This document shows positions 24,817 to 33,108 of a stretch of 58,490 bases of DNA, in pieces. The DNA is from Phycisphaerales bacterium (GTDB lineage Bacteria; Planctomycetota; Phycisphaerae; Phycisphaerales; SM1A02). Below the pieces are notes generated by a model that saw only the letters and a program-made list of their open reading frames with translations, was not told the origin of the DNA and ran no database searches. The stretch spans positions 1-58,490 of the forward strand of contig JAKVBV010000013.1 of assembly GCA_022446965.1 (NCBI GenBank), given 5' to 3'. The first letter of the stretch is position 1. Each line of letters starts with the position of its first letter. Made by a program: the position numbers and the translations under genes.

Positions 24817-25903
24817 GCCCAGGCCGGTCGCCTGGTGTACCAACGTGCATGATGCACACGATGTCGATGCGCTGTGCACCGCGATCGACGAGGTCGCCCA
24901 AGCACTCACCTGCCCGGCCGCCATTGGCCTGTGGCTGTCGCCGGCCATGCTCGCCCAGGACGACCTGGGACCACTGCGAAGCGTGCTGGATCGTCATGGC
25001 CTGCCCTGCATCGGTCTGAACGGCTTTCCCGCCATGTCATTTCGTGACGCCGTCGTGAAGGACCGCGTCTACCAACCGGCGTGGGACAGTATTGACCGGC
25101 TCGAGTACACCCTCGCGTGTGGCCGTGCCCTGTTGCAGGTACTGCCGCCCGGTGGCGAAGGGAGCATCACCACGGTGCCCATCGGCTGGCCCGCCCACGA
25201 CATCGACATGCCCAAGGCGGCCGACACACTCCGCAAGGCATGTGTGGCACTTGATCGCATGGCGGCTGATGCACGCTGCACATTGCATGTGTCGATCGAA
25301 CCTGAACCGGGGTGTGTGCTCAACACCGCCGCGGCCACGGCGGAGTTCGTGCGGGCGCACGACCTGCATGATCTTGCCGCCGATGGCCTGCTGCGCATCT
25401 GCCTGGACGCCTGCCACATGGCGGTGATGCACGAAACACCGGAGCGGGCATTCGCCGCCATTGATGATGTCTCCTTGCGGATCGGCCGCGTGCAGGTGTC
25501 CGCCTGCCCGTGGGCACCGAACCCGACACCGGAGATGCTCGAGGCGATGGCGGCACTCGATGAGCCACGGTGGCTGCACCAGACCACGGTGCACGACGGC
25601 ACTCAGCGACACAACTTCATCGATCTGCCTGACGCACTGGCCGCTGGCCTTGAAGGCGACTGGCGAACCCACCTCCATGTGCCTGTGCATCTTCACTCGC
25701 TGGGCATGTTGCGCACCACACAGCCCATGCTCGTCGACCTCCTGCAGTCGCTCGCGGTGCGGGAGGATCATCCTCCACTGGAGGTGGAGACATACGCCTG
25801 GTCCGCACTGCCCCAGGCGCATCGGTGCGACACACTTGCGGAAGACATCGCCCGCGAAGTGCAGTGGACCACCGACGCCGCGCACCGTGCGGGAGCACTG
25901 TGA
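24809..25903 (+). CDS. eboE: EboE: TIM-barrel metabolite traffic protein
   Basis: 364-aa protein of the xylose-isomerase-like TIM-barrel group that marks ebo clusters. Typical segments are WCTNVHDAHDV near the start, GLNGFPAMSF, a metal-site-like VSIEPEPGCVLN, CLDACHMAVM, and the C-terminal HLHVPVHLHSLG followed by LEVETYAWSALP. Family members keep Glu/His/Asp positions that suggest a metal-bound sugar-like substrate, but no reaction has been shown. The start overlaps eboB by eight bases and the stop overlaps the eboC ATG by one base (TGATG). Confidence 0.88.
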   Translation: MSEPRPVAWCTNVHDAHDVDALCTAIDEVAQALTCPAAIGLWLSPAMLAQDDLGPLRSVLDRHGLPCIGLNGFPAMSFRDAVVKDRVYQPAWDSIDRLEYTLACGRALLQVLPPGGEGSITTVPIGWPAHDIDMPKAADTLRKACVALDRMAADARCTLHVSIEPEPGCVLNTAAATAEFVRAHDLHDLAADGLLRICLDACHMAVMHETPERAFAAIDDVSLRIGRVQVSACPWAPNPTPEMLEAMAALDEPRWLHQTTVHDGTQRHNFIDLPDALAAGLEGDWRTHLHVPVHLHSLGMLRTTQPMLVDLLQSLAVREDHPPLEVETYAWSALPQAHRCDTLAEDIAREVQWTTDAAHRAGAL

Positions 25904-26781
25904 TGGCCGGCCCCTGGGCTCGAACACTGCGCATCAGCAACCTGCCCACGGTGTGGTCGAATGTCATCCTCGGCAGCGTGCTTGGCGCCGACACCGTGCA
26001 CATCGGGGCGATCGCTGTCATGGCCGCCGCTGGATCGGCCGCCTACATGGGTGGTATGGCCCTCAACGATGTCTTCGATGTGCGCTTTGATCAGGCCAAC
26101 ACCACGCCGAGGCCGCTTGCCATGGGCGAATTGCGCCGCGGTCAGGTCTGCGCCGTTGCCACAGTGCTGTTGGCGGCTTCGATCGGGAGCGCGATCGTCG
26201 CGGCGGTGCTGGCAAGCACCGCACTGCTCCCCACCCTCGTGATGGCAGCGGCGCTGTGCTTTGCCATCGTCAACTACAACGCGGTGCATCGGCGCCATGC
26301 CGCGCTGGCCGCCGGGCTGATGGGGCTGTGCCGCGTGGCATTGGTGCTCACGGCCGCTGTGGCGACCGCCGGTGTGTTGCACCCTGCAGTGTGCATTGGG
26401 GCAGCAGCCGTCGGCCTGTGGACGGCCGCCATCACGCTGCTGGCTCGAGGCGAGCGCGGCGGCGAACGCGCGGCACCCAACTGGTTGTTGCTCATGCTGA
26501 TCGCCGCGGCCGGCCCGATCGCCATCGGTCTGTATGCGACGGGCACCGTTTCAGGGCCACTGATCGGCGGCATGCTGGTGCTCACACTGGCCTGGATCCC
26601 CGCGGTCGTCCGCATGCACCGTGGACACCCCCCACCGGCGGCCATCCTCTGGGCCATCGCTGGATTGGGCGTGCTCGACATGGCCTTGTTGATGGCCAGC
26701 GGCCACGTGCTAGCGGGTGCCATCGCCATGTGTTGCGGTGCGACATGCCTGTTGGCCCAACGGCGAGTGCTCGGAACCTGA
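25903..26781 (+). CDS. eboC: EboC: UbiA-like membrane prenyltransferase
   Basis: 292-aa integral membrane protein with eight or nine helices, of the UbiA superfamily. The first Asp-rich motif N55-D-x2-D59-x3-D63 (LNDVFDVRFDQ) is intact, followed by NTTPRPLAMGEL, as in polyprenyltransferases that bind a Mg-diphosphate. The second Asp motif, normally in the later loop, is not evident (LARGERGGERAAP instead), so the reaction may differ. In ebo clusters this is the only membrane component and is thought to handle a lipid-linked or exported precursor. ATG 25903 gives the natural start; the longer frame from 25825 runs into eboE. Confidence 0.87.
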   Translation: MAGPWARTLRISNLPTVWSNVILGSVLGADTVHIGAIAVMAAAGSAAYMGGMALNDVFDVRFDQANTTPRPLAMGELRRGQVCAVATVLLAASIGSAIVAAVLASTALLPTLVMAAALCFAIVNYNAVHRRHAALAAGLMGLCRVALVLTAAVATAGVLHPAVCIGAAAVGLWTAAITLLARGERGGERAAPNWLLLMLIAAAGPIAIGLYATGTVSGPLIGGMLVLTLAWIPAVVRMHRGHPPPAAILWAIAGLGVLDMALLMASGHVLAGAIAMCCGATCLLAQRRVLGT

Positions 26782-26793
26782 TAGAACAGCATC

Positions 26794-28188
26794 GTGGCTC
26801 ATCGTGTCGCCATCGTGAATCTGGTCGCAGTGACCCCGCGTCTTCTCGAGCACATGCCTCGATTGCGGTCGATCATGGAGATCGGCAGCAGTACACGCAT
26901 GGCTGCGCCCCTGCCCGCCGTCACGTGTACCAGCCAGGCCACCATGCTCACCGGCACCACCCCCACGGTGCATGGCATCGTGGCCAATGGCTGGCATGAC
27001 CGTGACCGAGCTGAGACGAAGTTCTGGCAGCAATCCAGCGGTCTGGTGCAGGCGCCTCGAGTGTGGGATTCGTTGTCCCGGGAAGACCCGTCAATCTCCA
27101 CTGCGAACTGCTTCTGGTGGTACGCGATGTATGCCTCGACCGATGTCACGGTGACACCACGGCCGATGTATCCAGCTGATGGCCGCAAGATTCCTGATGT
27201 GTGGACGCAGCCCGGCGATCTGCGTGAGGAGCTGCAGGCCAAGTTCGGCACCTTTCCGCTGTTTCGATTCTGGGGCCCCGGTGCCAACATCGAGAGTACG
27301 CAGTGGATTGCACAGGCCACTCGCCACATTGAGGAACGATTCGATCCAACCGTGCTGCTCACCTACCTGCCGCATCTGGATTACTGCCAGCAGAAGTTCG
27401 GCCCGGACGCACCCGAAACCGCCACGGCCTGCGGCGAATTGGACACCATCGCCGCTGACCTGATCCAACATCTGCTGCAGCGTGGTCGTCGAGTCATGGT
27501 GGTCAACGAGTACGGCATCATGCCCGTCACCGGCGCCGTCGCCCCGAACACGGTGCTGCGTGAGATGGGCCTGTTGACCATCCGCCAAGAGCAAGGGCGG
27601 GAGTATCTCGATGCAGGCGCCTGCCGAGCGTTCGCGGTGCCCGACCATCAAGTTGCGCACGTATATCTCCGCAATCTCGCCGATGCACCCCGCGTGGCCG
27701 AAGCCATGATGGCTGTCGAGGGCGTTGATCGAGTGCTTGATGACCGTGCCCGCCGTGTGTCCCAACTCGATCACGATCGCAGTGGCGACCTGATTCTCGT
27801 GTCGGACGCCGACAAGTGGTTCACGCACGACTGGTGGTTGGATGACACCAAAGCTCCAGACTGGCAACGCACCGTGGATATTCACCGCAAGCCTGGCTAC
27901 GACCCAAGAGAGCTGTTCCTCGATCCCGAACTGGGCATGCCCAAACTCGCGCTGGCCTGGAAACTGATGCTGCGCAAGCTCGGGTTCCGCACTCTGCTCG
28001 ATGTGATCCCCCTAGATCCGACATTGGTCAAGGGCAGCCATGGCCGCCCCGACCCCGATCACGACCCGGTGCTGTGGTGTTCCGAACACATCGATGATCT
28101 ACCCCCACGGCTGCAAGCCACGGCTGTGCGCGGTTTGATCGAGCAGTTGGTGATGAGCGACGCGGCGATCAACGCCACAGAAGCATGA
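26794..28188 (+). CDS. eboF: EboF: alkaline-phosphatase-superfamily protein
   Basis: 464-aa protein of the nucleotide pyrophosphatase/phosphodiesterase branch of the alkaline phosphatase superfamily. T44 in LPAVTCTSQATMLTG aligns with the nucleophilic Thr of ENPP and phosphonoacetate hydrolase. Two metal-site segments differ from the canonical form: the first strand reads VNLVAVTPRLL rather than an Asp-Gly sequence, and the usual S/T-D-H-G is NEYGIMPV. These changes appear to be normal for EboF rather than damage. It closes the ebo operon and its end overlaps the convergent beta-helix gene by 20 bp. No signal peptide is seen. Confidence 0.85.
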   Translation: MAHRVAIVNLVAVTPRLLEHMPRLRSIMEIGSSTRMAAPLPAVTCTSQATMLTGTTPTVHGIVANGWHDRDRAETKFWQQSSGLVQAPRVWDSLSREDPSISTANCFWWYAMYASTDVTVTPRPMYPADGRKIPDVWTQPGDLREELQAKFGTFPLFRFWGPGANIESTQWIAQATRHIEERFDPTVLLTYLPHLDYCQQKFGPDAPETATACGELDTIAADLIQHLLQRGRRVMVVNEYGIMPVTGAVAPNTVLREMGLLTIRQEQGREYLDAGACRAFAVPDHQVAHVYLRNLADAPRVAEAMMAVEGVDRVLDDRARRVSQLDHDRSGDLILVSDADKWFTHDWWLDDTKAPDWQRTVDIHRKPGYDPRELFLDPELGMPKLALAWKLMLRKLGFRTLLDVIPLDPTLVKGSHGRPDPDHDPVLWCSEHIDDLPPRLQATAVRGLIEQLVMSDAAINATEA

Positions 28189-29245
28189 GCAGGGCCACGT
28201 CGCGATCGTCAATTTCGCCGTCGAAGTCGACATCGCCTGCAGTAATGCGGGCTGCCTCCTGCGCCGAAGCGCCACACGGCACGTGATCGCCCAGATACAC
28301 GCCGCCGGCGAGCAGACAATCCGCTTCTTCACTGACCACGCACCATCGGTCGAGCACGCATCCACCACGCACTGGCGGTCGGTGCAAAGAGATGCGACTT
28401 CCGGCAAGTTCATCCGTCGGCGACAGGAAGTGGCACCGATCGAGCGAGCCACGTGAGTCGTGTCCGAGGTATGCGGCACCACCACGCAATGAAGCGCGAT
28501 TACGATCAAACGTGACATCCGTGACGGTCGACTCTGCGTCGTACTCGTACAGACCACCCCCGGTGAAGCCAGCGATGTTGCTCACGAACTTGCCACCTTC
28601 GATGCGCATGGCGCTATTGTCCGCGGCGTACACACCGCCCCCAGCAAATGACGCACGGTTTTTGGCGAAGAGGCAATCCACAAACACCGGGGCTGCGTCA
28701 GACACGATGACCGCGCCACCCTTGTCGCTCATGTTGTTCCGGAACGTGCAGTCTTCAAACCGCGCCGTCGACCCACCGTCGCAGTACACGCCGCCACCAC
28801 TGAGGGAGGCCGTGTTCGTCTCGATGATGCATCGCCGCACGGTGGGTGAGCTACCCCGACACAACAGACCGCCGCCAACCGTGATGGTGGGCAGCCCGTT
28901 GATCGACTGACCCGATCCGTCGCGAATCACCAGATCCTCGAACACGGTGCCCTGGCCCTCACCACTCACACATCGCAACACGGGCCCAACGCGGCCTGCG
29001 TTGGTCAGGATGGACCGACCCGGTACGCGACCGCGAAGCACGATGGCCTTGCCCTGGAGGTCGATTCCACCGGCCCACTGGCCTGCACCAATGTCGATGA
29101 CATCGCCATCCTGGGCATTAGCGACGGCCGCAAGCACCGTCGGCGAGTCCTCAGGAACCCGCACCACATCGGCCTGCGCCGCCCCGGTGAGGGCAGCGAT
29201 CGCCCCGAACAGGGCCATCAAACGGGTTTTTCGACGATGAAACAC
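28169..29245 (-). CDS. Secreted right-handed beta-helix protein with C-terminal Ca-loop
   Basis: 358-aa exported protein. GTG 29245 gives a signal peptide (basic HRRKTR, then LMALFGAIAALTGAAQA). It is preferred to the longer frame because AGGA lies eight bases upstream; ATG 29218 is also possible. The body is a parallel beta-helix of the NosD/pectin-lyase type with repeated GGGVYC/GGGVYAA and FEDCTFRNN/FVDCLFAKN coils, common in planctomycete surface proteins. The C-terminus VDFDGEIDDRDVALLML is a dockerin-like Ca-binding half repeat. No catalytic site is apparent, so binding or structure is likelier than lyase activity. Confidence 0.75.
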   Translation of the reverse strand: MFHRRKTRLMALFGAIAALTGAAQADVVRVPEDSPTVLAAVANAQDGDVIDIGAGQWAGGIDLQGKAIVLRGRVPGRSILTNAGRVGPVLRCVSGEGQGTVFEDLVIRDGSGQSINGLPTITVGGGLLCRGSSPTVRRCIIETNTASLSGGGVYCDGGSTARFEDCTFRNNMSDKGGAVIVSDAAPVFVDCLFAKNRASFAGGGVYAADNSAMRIEGGKFVSNIAGFTGGGLYEYDAESTVTDVTFDRNRASLRGGAAYLGHDSRGSLDRCHFLSPTDELAGSRISLHRPPVRGGCVLDRWCVVSEEADCLLAGGVYLGDHVPCGASAQEAARITAGDVDFDGEIDDRDVALLMLLWR

Positions 29246-29367
29246 TGCACTCGTCCTATCGGCTCTCTTGCCAACCGTCCCAAGGCCAACCCGGCATAAT
29301 CCTCGCTGCAGTGGCACTGAAGGCCAAAAACGGGCATGATTCACACCCAACAGGAGAGTCAATCACC

Positions 29368-29991
29368 ATGCTTGCCCGGATCATTCGCTGTGCCCTGCTG
29401 ACCATCACGTTCACGCTCGTGCTGCCTGCACACGGGCTCGACGCCCCTTTGAGAGACCCCGATACGCAGCAAGCGGCCTGGCGGGTCGATGCAACTCACT
29501 CCATGGTGCTCTTTCGTGTCCGACACCATGTGGGCGCGTTCTGGGGGCGATTCAACGACGTGAAGGGCACGGCGGACCTGTCCATCGACGGCAACACGCT
29601 CAAGGGCATGGCGCTGGATATCAGCGTGCCCATCGCGAGTGTGGATTGCGGGAACGACAGCCTCGACCGCCATCTTCGCAGCCCTGATTTCTTCAATGAA
29701 GTGGAGTTCCCAGCCATGACGTTCAAGAGCACCAGTGCCACCCCAGCTGGCGGGAAGAACTGGACCGTCAAGGGCGACCTCACATTGCTGGGCGTCACCA
29801 AGCCCATCGAGGCACAGGTGGAGTATCTCGGTACGGCCACATCACGCCGCGGTGCGGTTGCCGGGTTGGAAGCACGGTTTTCCATCAAGCGAAGCGAGTT
29901 CGGCATGACATACGGCGTGGAACAAGGTTCACTTGGCGACACCGTGCGCTTGGTAGTGGGCCTGGAAGTGAACAAACCCAAGGACGGCTGA
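29368..29991 (+). CDS. YceI family lipid-binding protein
   Basis: 207-aa exported protein: signal peptide MLARIIRCALLTITFTLVLPAHG, then a YceI lipocalin-like barrel (about 36-205) with DATHSMVLFRVRHHVGAFWGRF, AVPIAS-like SVPIASVDCGNDSLDRHL, FFNEVEFPAMTFKST and the late VKGDLTLLGVTKPIEA. YceI barrels bind long isoprenoid or fatty molecules in the periplasm. ATG 29368 has AGGAGAG upstream; the frame is open earlier, to 29311. The divergent beta-helix gene starts 122 bp away. Confidence 0.92.
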   Translation: MLARIIRCALLTITFTLVLPAHGLDAPLRDPDTQQAAWRVDATHSMVLFRVRHHVGAFWGRFNDVKGTADLSIDGNTLKGMALDISVPIASVDCGNDSLDRHLRSPDFFNEVEFPAMTFKSTSATPAGGKNWTVKGDLTLLGVTKPIEAQVEYLGTATSRRGAVAGLEARFSIKRSEFGMTYGVEQGSLGDTVRLVVGLEVNKPKDG

Positions 29992-30058
29992 TCCACGACG
30001 GCGTGTATCCTGTACGTCATCGTTGCACAGGGCGACACCCGCCCACGGAAACATCCAC

Positions 30059-31162
30059 GTGACCGAGTCGACCGAAGACACCACCCGAGACCAGACAGAG
30101 CGCATCTTTGACGAAGCGCTCTCTCGCCCCCCTGCCTCCCGGGCGGAGTTCATCGCGTCAGCCTGCGCTGACGACCCCGACATGCAGGACGAGGTAGAGG
30201 CCATGCTGGCCCACTACCTGTCCACGCACGGCGCGCTGCAGGAAGACGAAGCCTCACACACGCTGCAATCCGCCACCGCCGAAGACGGCCCTCCAACCAT
30301 CAGTGGTGCTGAGGTGCTCGATGCGATGGATACCGATGGCCCCGTCCATCGCTGGCACACCCGTCGTGAAATGGCACCCAAGGATGGCATCTTGTCGCTG
30401 CTCCGCGGCACACTCACGCACGATGCACGCCGACGTCTCACTTGGCGGGCCGAGTCGTTGCTCCGTGCCGAACATCCTGCGCTTCCCCGAGTGTTGGAAA
30501 CCGGATCGATCGAAGCGGGTCGTGGCACTGAAGTATTCATGCTGCACGAGGATGTCGGCGGCGTGTCGCCACATCAACACGGTGCACAATCGGTGGCCGA
30601 ACTTCGTCGTGTGATCGCTCGCCTATCGCTGTTGTGCGACGGCCTGGAAGAACTGCACCGCCGCGGGCTGTTTCATGGCCGAGTGGCAAGCGCCGCGCGT
30701 CTGGCCGACAACGACACGCTTCGCCTCGCCGAACCGGGGTTCGCCGGTTTGCTGGCGGTCATCCCACCTGATGGCTCCGAACTCGATCCGCTGCCTGGCC
30801 CACGACATGCTGCGCCCGAATGGGCATCGCTTCCGGGCTGGGAACTCGACGGCCGCGTGGACGTTTTCGCCGTGGGACAGCTGCTCCAGCATGCGTGTGA
30901 CGGCCTCGATCACCCGCTGGGGATCGCCGCGGCGTCACTAGCGCAATCATGCATGGCGGCCGACCGCAACGAACGGCCCCGTGGTGGTGGCGAGTTGGCC
31001 GATGCGCTCCGTCGCATCAGCACCGACGATGAGGCTGCCTCGGCAGATTTCTCGCCCAAGCACATCGTGGCCGTCGCCGTGTTGTGTCTGGTGTCAGCAG
31101 CTGCCGGATTCGCATTGGCAGCCGCATGGCTGTGGCAGAGCGGCCCTGCCGCCACCCCCTGA
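30059..31162 (+). CDS. Membrane pseudokinase of the planctomycete Ser/Thr kinase type
   Basis: 367-aa protein. The N-terminus (RIFDEALSRPPASRAEFIAS and the DDPDMQDEVEAML helix) is typical of planctomycete receptor kinases. A kinase-like domain follows (about 85-310), recognisable from AESLLRAEHPALPRVLETG, an APEWASLPG segment and DGRVDVFAVGQLL, but catalytic residues are missing: the HRD loop is LFHGRV, DFG is AEPGF, and no glycine-rich loop is seen. One membrane helix (about 330-355) ends the protein. It probably acts as a non-catalytic scaffold. GTG 30059 is preferred to TTG 30023. Confidence 0.75.
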   Translation: MTESTEDTTRDQTERIFDEALSRPPASRAEFIASACADDPDMQDEVEAMLAHYLSTHGALQEDEASHTLQSATAEDGPPTISGAEVLDAMDTDGPVHRWHTRREMAPKDGILSLLRGTLTHDARRRLTWRAESLLRAEHPALPRVLETGSIEAGRGTEVFMLHEDVGGVSPHQHGAQSVAELRRVIARLSLLCDGLEELHRRGLFHGRVASAARLADNDTLRLAEPGFAGLLAVIPPDGSELDPLPGPRHAAPEWASLPGWELDGRVDVFAVGQLLQHACDGLDHPLGIAAASLAQSCMAADRNERPRGGGELADALRRISTDDEAASADFSPKHIVAVAVLCLVSAAAGFALAAAWLWQSGPAATP

Positions 31163-31187
31163 CTCCGAAAGAAGAAGTCCGGCCCCT

Positions 31188-31233
31188 AAAAAAGAAGACC
31201 GGCGCAGCCTGCTCTTCCTCAAGCTGCGCCGGT
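31188..31233 (-). terminator. Rho-independent terminator of the PEP-CTERM gene
   Basis: Perfect 11-bp stem ACCGGCGCAGC/GCTGCGCCGGT (31198-31208 with 31223-31233) around a 14-base loop. On the minus strand it is followed by TCTTCTTTTTT, giving a U-tract, so it ends transcription of the minus-strand gene whose stop is at 31254. It may also serve the convergent pseudokinase gene weakly. Confidence 0.85.
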
Positions 31234-31253
31234 CCGTGGTGCGATCGTCCTGA

Positions 31254-31925
31254 TCAGCGGCGACGACGTCGCGTCGCGGCGCCAGCTAGACCCAGCAGCG
31301 CGAAAGCGCCAGGGGCGGGCACGGCGGTGAGCACGTCCACGCTCACCATGTCGAGACTCATATGTGCTCCTGAGCCTTGGAAAATGAGGCCCAGCTCACG
31401 CACGTCTGCATCGATTCCCGAAAGGTCCCAGGTGTAGGACACATTGACGAGCGCGCCTGTGCCCTGACCGAAGTCGACCTCTTCCCAGTAGTTGATGGAC
31501 GGACCGGCGAAGGCCATACCCTCGGCGCCGCCTTCAGTGCCGTCCGTCCAGGCCAGGAACATGCTGCCGTAATCGATCTCACTGCCCAACGTGGCGATGT
31601 TGATCGTGAGGGCCTGCGCATCAGCCTGGGTGTAGATGTAAGTGTGCACATTAAGCGGGCCGCCAAAGCCGTAGATGTTGCCCTCGCCGGAGATGAAGGC
31701 GCCATCGCTGAAGTTGAACAGCATGGCATCGCCCGAAGGCCACATCTCGTTGTTGGGCATGTTGGGGCCGTCAGCAGCGCTGGCTGAGGTGAAGTCATCC
31801 CACAGGTAATACGCCGAACCTTCCGCACCGCGCCACGCGGGCACGTCTTCCGCAATCCATGTGCTAGCTGAAGCCGATGCTGTGAATACAGCGGCACCAA
31901 TTATGGCACTCATTCGAATGGACAT
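31254..31925 (-). CDS. PEP-CTERM sorted secreted protein
   Basis: 223-aa exported protein. Signal peptide MSIRMSAIIGAAVFTASASAS, a beta-rich extracellular domain (about 24-195), and a C-terminal sorting tail VPAPGAFALLGLAGAA followed by six basic residues, the planctomycete variant of PEP-CTERM (motif, membrane helix, Arg cluster). It is probably recognised by an exosortase and attached to or released at the cell surface. ATG 31925 is chosen for its signal peptide and the purine-rich AGAAGAGAAAC upstream; the frame extends to 32060. No exosortase gene lies in the window. Ends in a strong terminator. Confidence 0.88.
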   Translation of the reverse strand: MSIRMSAIIGAAVFTASASASTWIAEDVPAWRGAEGSAYYLWDDFTSASAADGPNMPNNEMWPSGDAMLFNFSDGAFISGEGNIYGFGGPLNVHTYIYTQADAQALTINIATLGSEIDYGSMFLAWTDGTEGGAEGMAFAGPSINYWEEVDFGQGTGALVNVSYTWDLSGIDADVRELGLIFQGSGAHMSLDMVSVDVLTAVPAPGAFALLGLAGAATRRRRR

Positions 31926-31965
31926 GTTTCTCTTCTCTTCTTGATACAAAGGGTGATGGCGGTGG

Positions 31966-32964
31966 TCAGGAAGTCCAACCGCCGATGAGGGTAAGGAGGT
32001 CATCAACATCGACCACGCCGCTGCCATCCAGATCGCTGGCACAGCACGGGCAGGGTCCATAGTTGCTCAGGAGTTCAAGGAGATCGTCGATGCCAACGAG
32101 CCCATCGCCGTTGATGTCGCCGGGAACACCGCTGGGTTCCACCAGATCCACGGTCAGTGTGATGGTGGCCGCATCGATGAGGCCCATGCCCACCAGGGCG
32201 TGCTCGGCAAGCACCCAGTCGGGCCACACGCCACCCCCGCCCGAGCCAGGTTCACTGGCACTGTGCAGTGACGTCACCATGAACTCGACCAGCCCCTGGG
32301 CGACACCCTGTCGCAGCCAGCACTGGATGTGCTCATCGGTGACATCCACTTCGAAGGTCAGCACGGTGAATTGCGGCATCACCTCGCCCGGTGCAACTGC
32401 ATTGCTCGACGCCACAGCGAACACGTTGGGCTGAAAGCCCTCGGTGAGCGAGTTGGAGATGTCGCGAAGTTGCCCTTGGGCATCAAAGTCGGCGGCGTAG
32501 CAGTTGCGAGCACCCGCGTCGGTCGATCCAAACGCGCCGTCATCCCCGAAGGTGAAGGCATCCCACCCATTGCGGAAGCCCACCGCGGAGAGCACGGTCG
32601 GGCGGCCTTCGTCGGTGTCGTCGCCGCCGTCCATGTAGGTGGCTGGGGCGTCCTGTGTGGGGTCGTAGGGCACGTCATCCGATGCGATCGTCACCGTCAC
32701 GGTGCAGGCCGTCACGTCGTAGGCGAACGCGGGCCAACCGGCGTCCACCACGTCTGAGGTCAGCCAGCCAAGCAGCACCTGGCCATCACGATTGTCGAAG
32801 TCGTACTCGCTGCCATAGGCGCTGAACGTTGATCCAACGCTGCGCGAACCTGGGGTGGCATTGAAGGGGTAGTTCCATCGATCGAAATCCGGTGGCGTCA
32901 ACGTGTGAGCCCCCGAAACGCCCATCATCGTGACGGCACACAAGATCAGTGATTCAATGGACAT
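31966..32964 (-). CDS. Secreted dockerin-domain protein
   Basis: 332-aa exported protein with signal-like MSIESLILCAVTMMGVSGAH. The body (about 22-275) is a beta-rich domain of unknown type, containing TVTVTIASDDVPYD and EVDVTDEHIQCW. It ends in two dockerin Ca-binding loops, GDINGDGLVGIDDLLELLSN and DLDGSGVVDVDDLLTLIGGW. Such repeats, common in Phycisphaerae, attach or display surface proteins in ways not yet described. AGGAG precedes the start; ATG 32964 or GTG 32970 may be used. It lies 40 bp upstream of the PEP-CTERM gene on the same strand. Confidence 0.82.
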   Translation of the reverse strand: MSIESLILCAVTMMGVSGAHTLTPPDFDRWNYPFNATPGSRSVGSTFSAYGSEYDFDNRDGQVLLGWLTSDVVDAGWPAFAYDVTACTVTVTIASDDVPYDPTQDAPATYMDGGDDTDEGRPTVLSAVGFRNGWDAFTFGDDGAFGSTDAGARNCYAADFDAQGQLRDISNSLTEGFQPNVFAVASSNAVAPGEVMPQFTVLTFEVDVTDEHIQCWLRQGVAQGLVEFMVTSLHSASEPGSGGGGVWPDWVLAEHALVGMGLIDAATITLTVDLVEPSGVPGDINGDGLVGIDDLLELLSNYGPCPCCASDLDGSGVVDVDDLLTLIGGWTS

Positions 32965-33045
32965 ACACACACAACTCCTGCTGGATCCACGTGACGAATC
33001 GTCGTCGACAACGGACCGGAACGCGACAGGATACCTTGTTGCGAA

Positions 33046-33101
33046 TCAGTTGCAATAGCAATTTTGGCCGAGAATCAGAGATTGTTGACACTCAGTTGCA
33101 A
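33046..33101. repeat. Paired direct repeats in a divergent promoter region
   Basis: TCAGTTGCAA occurs at 33046-33055 and 33092-33101, each followed by T or C and then AG, 46 bases apart. They lie between the divergent dockerin (-) and pseudopilin-like (+) genes. A TTGACA at 33085-33090 sits beside the second copy. They may be operators or part of the promoters. Confidence 0.4.
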
Positions 33102-33108
33102 CAGTAGA

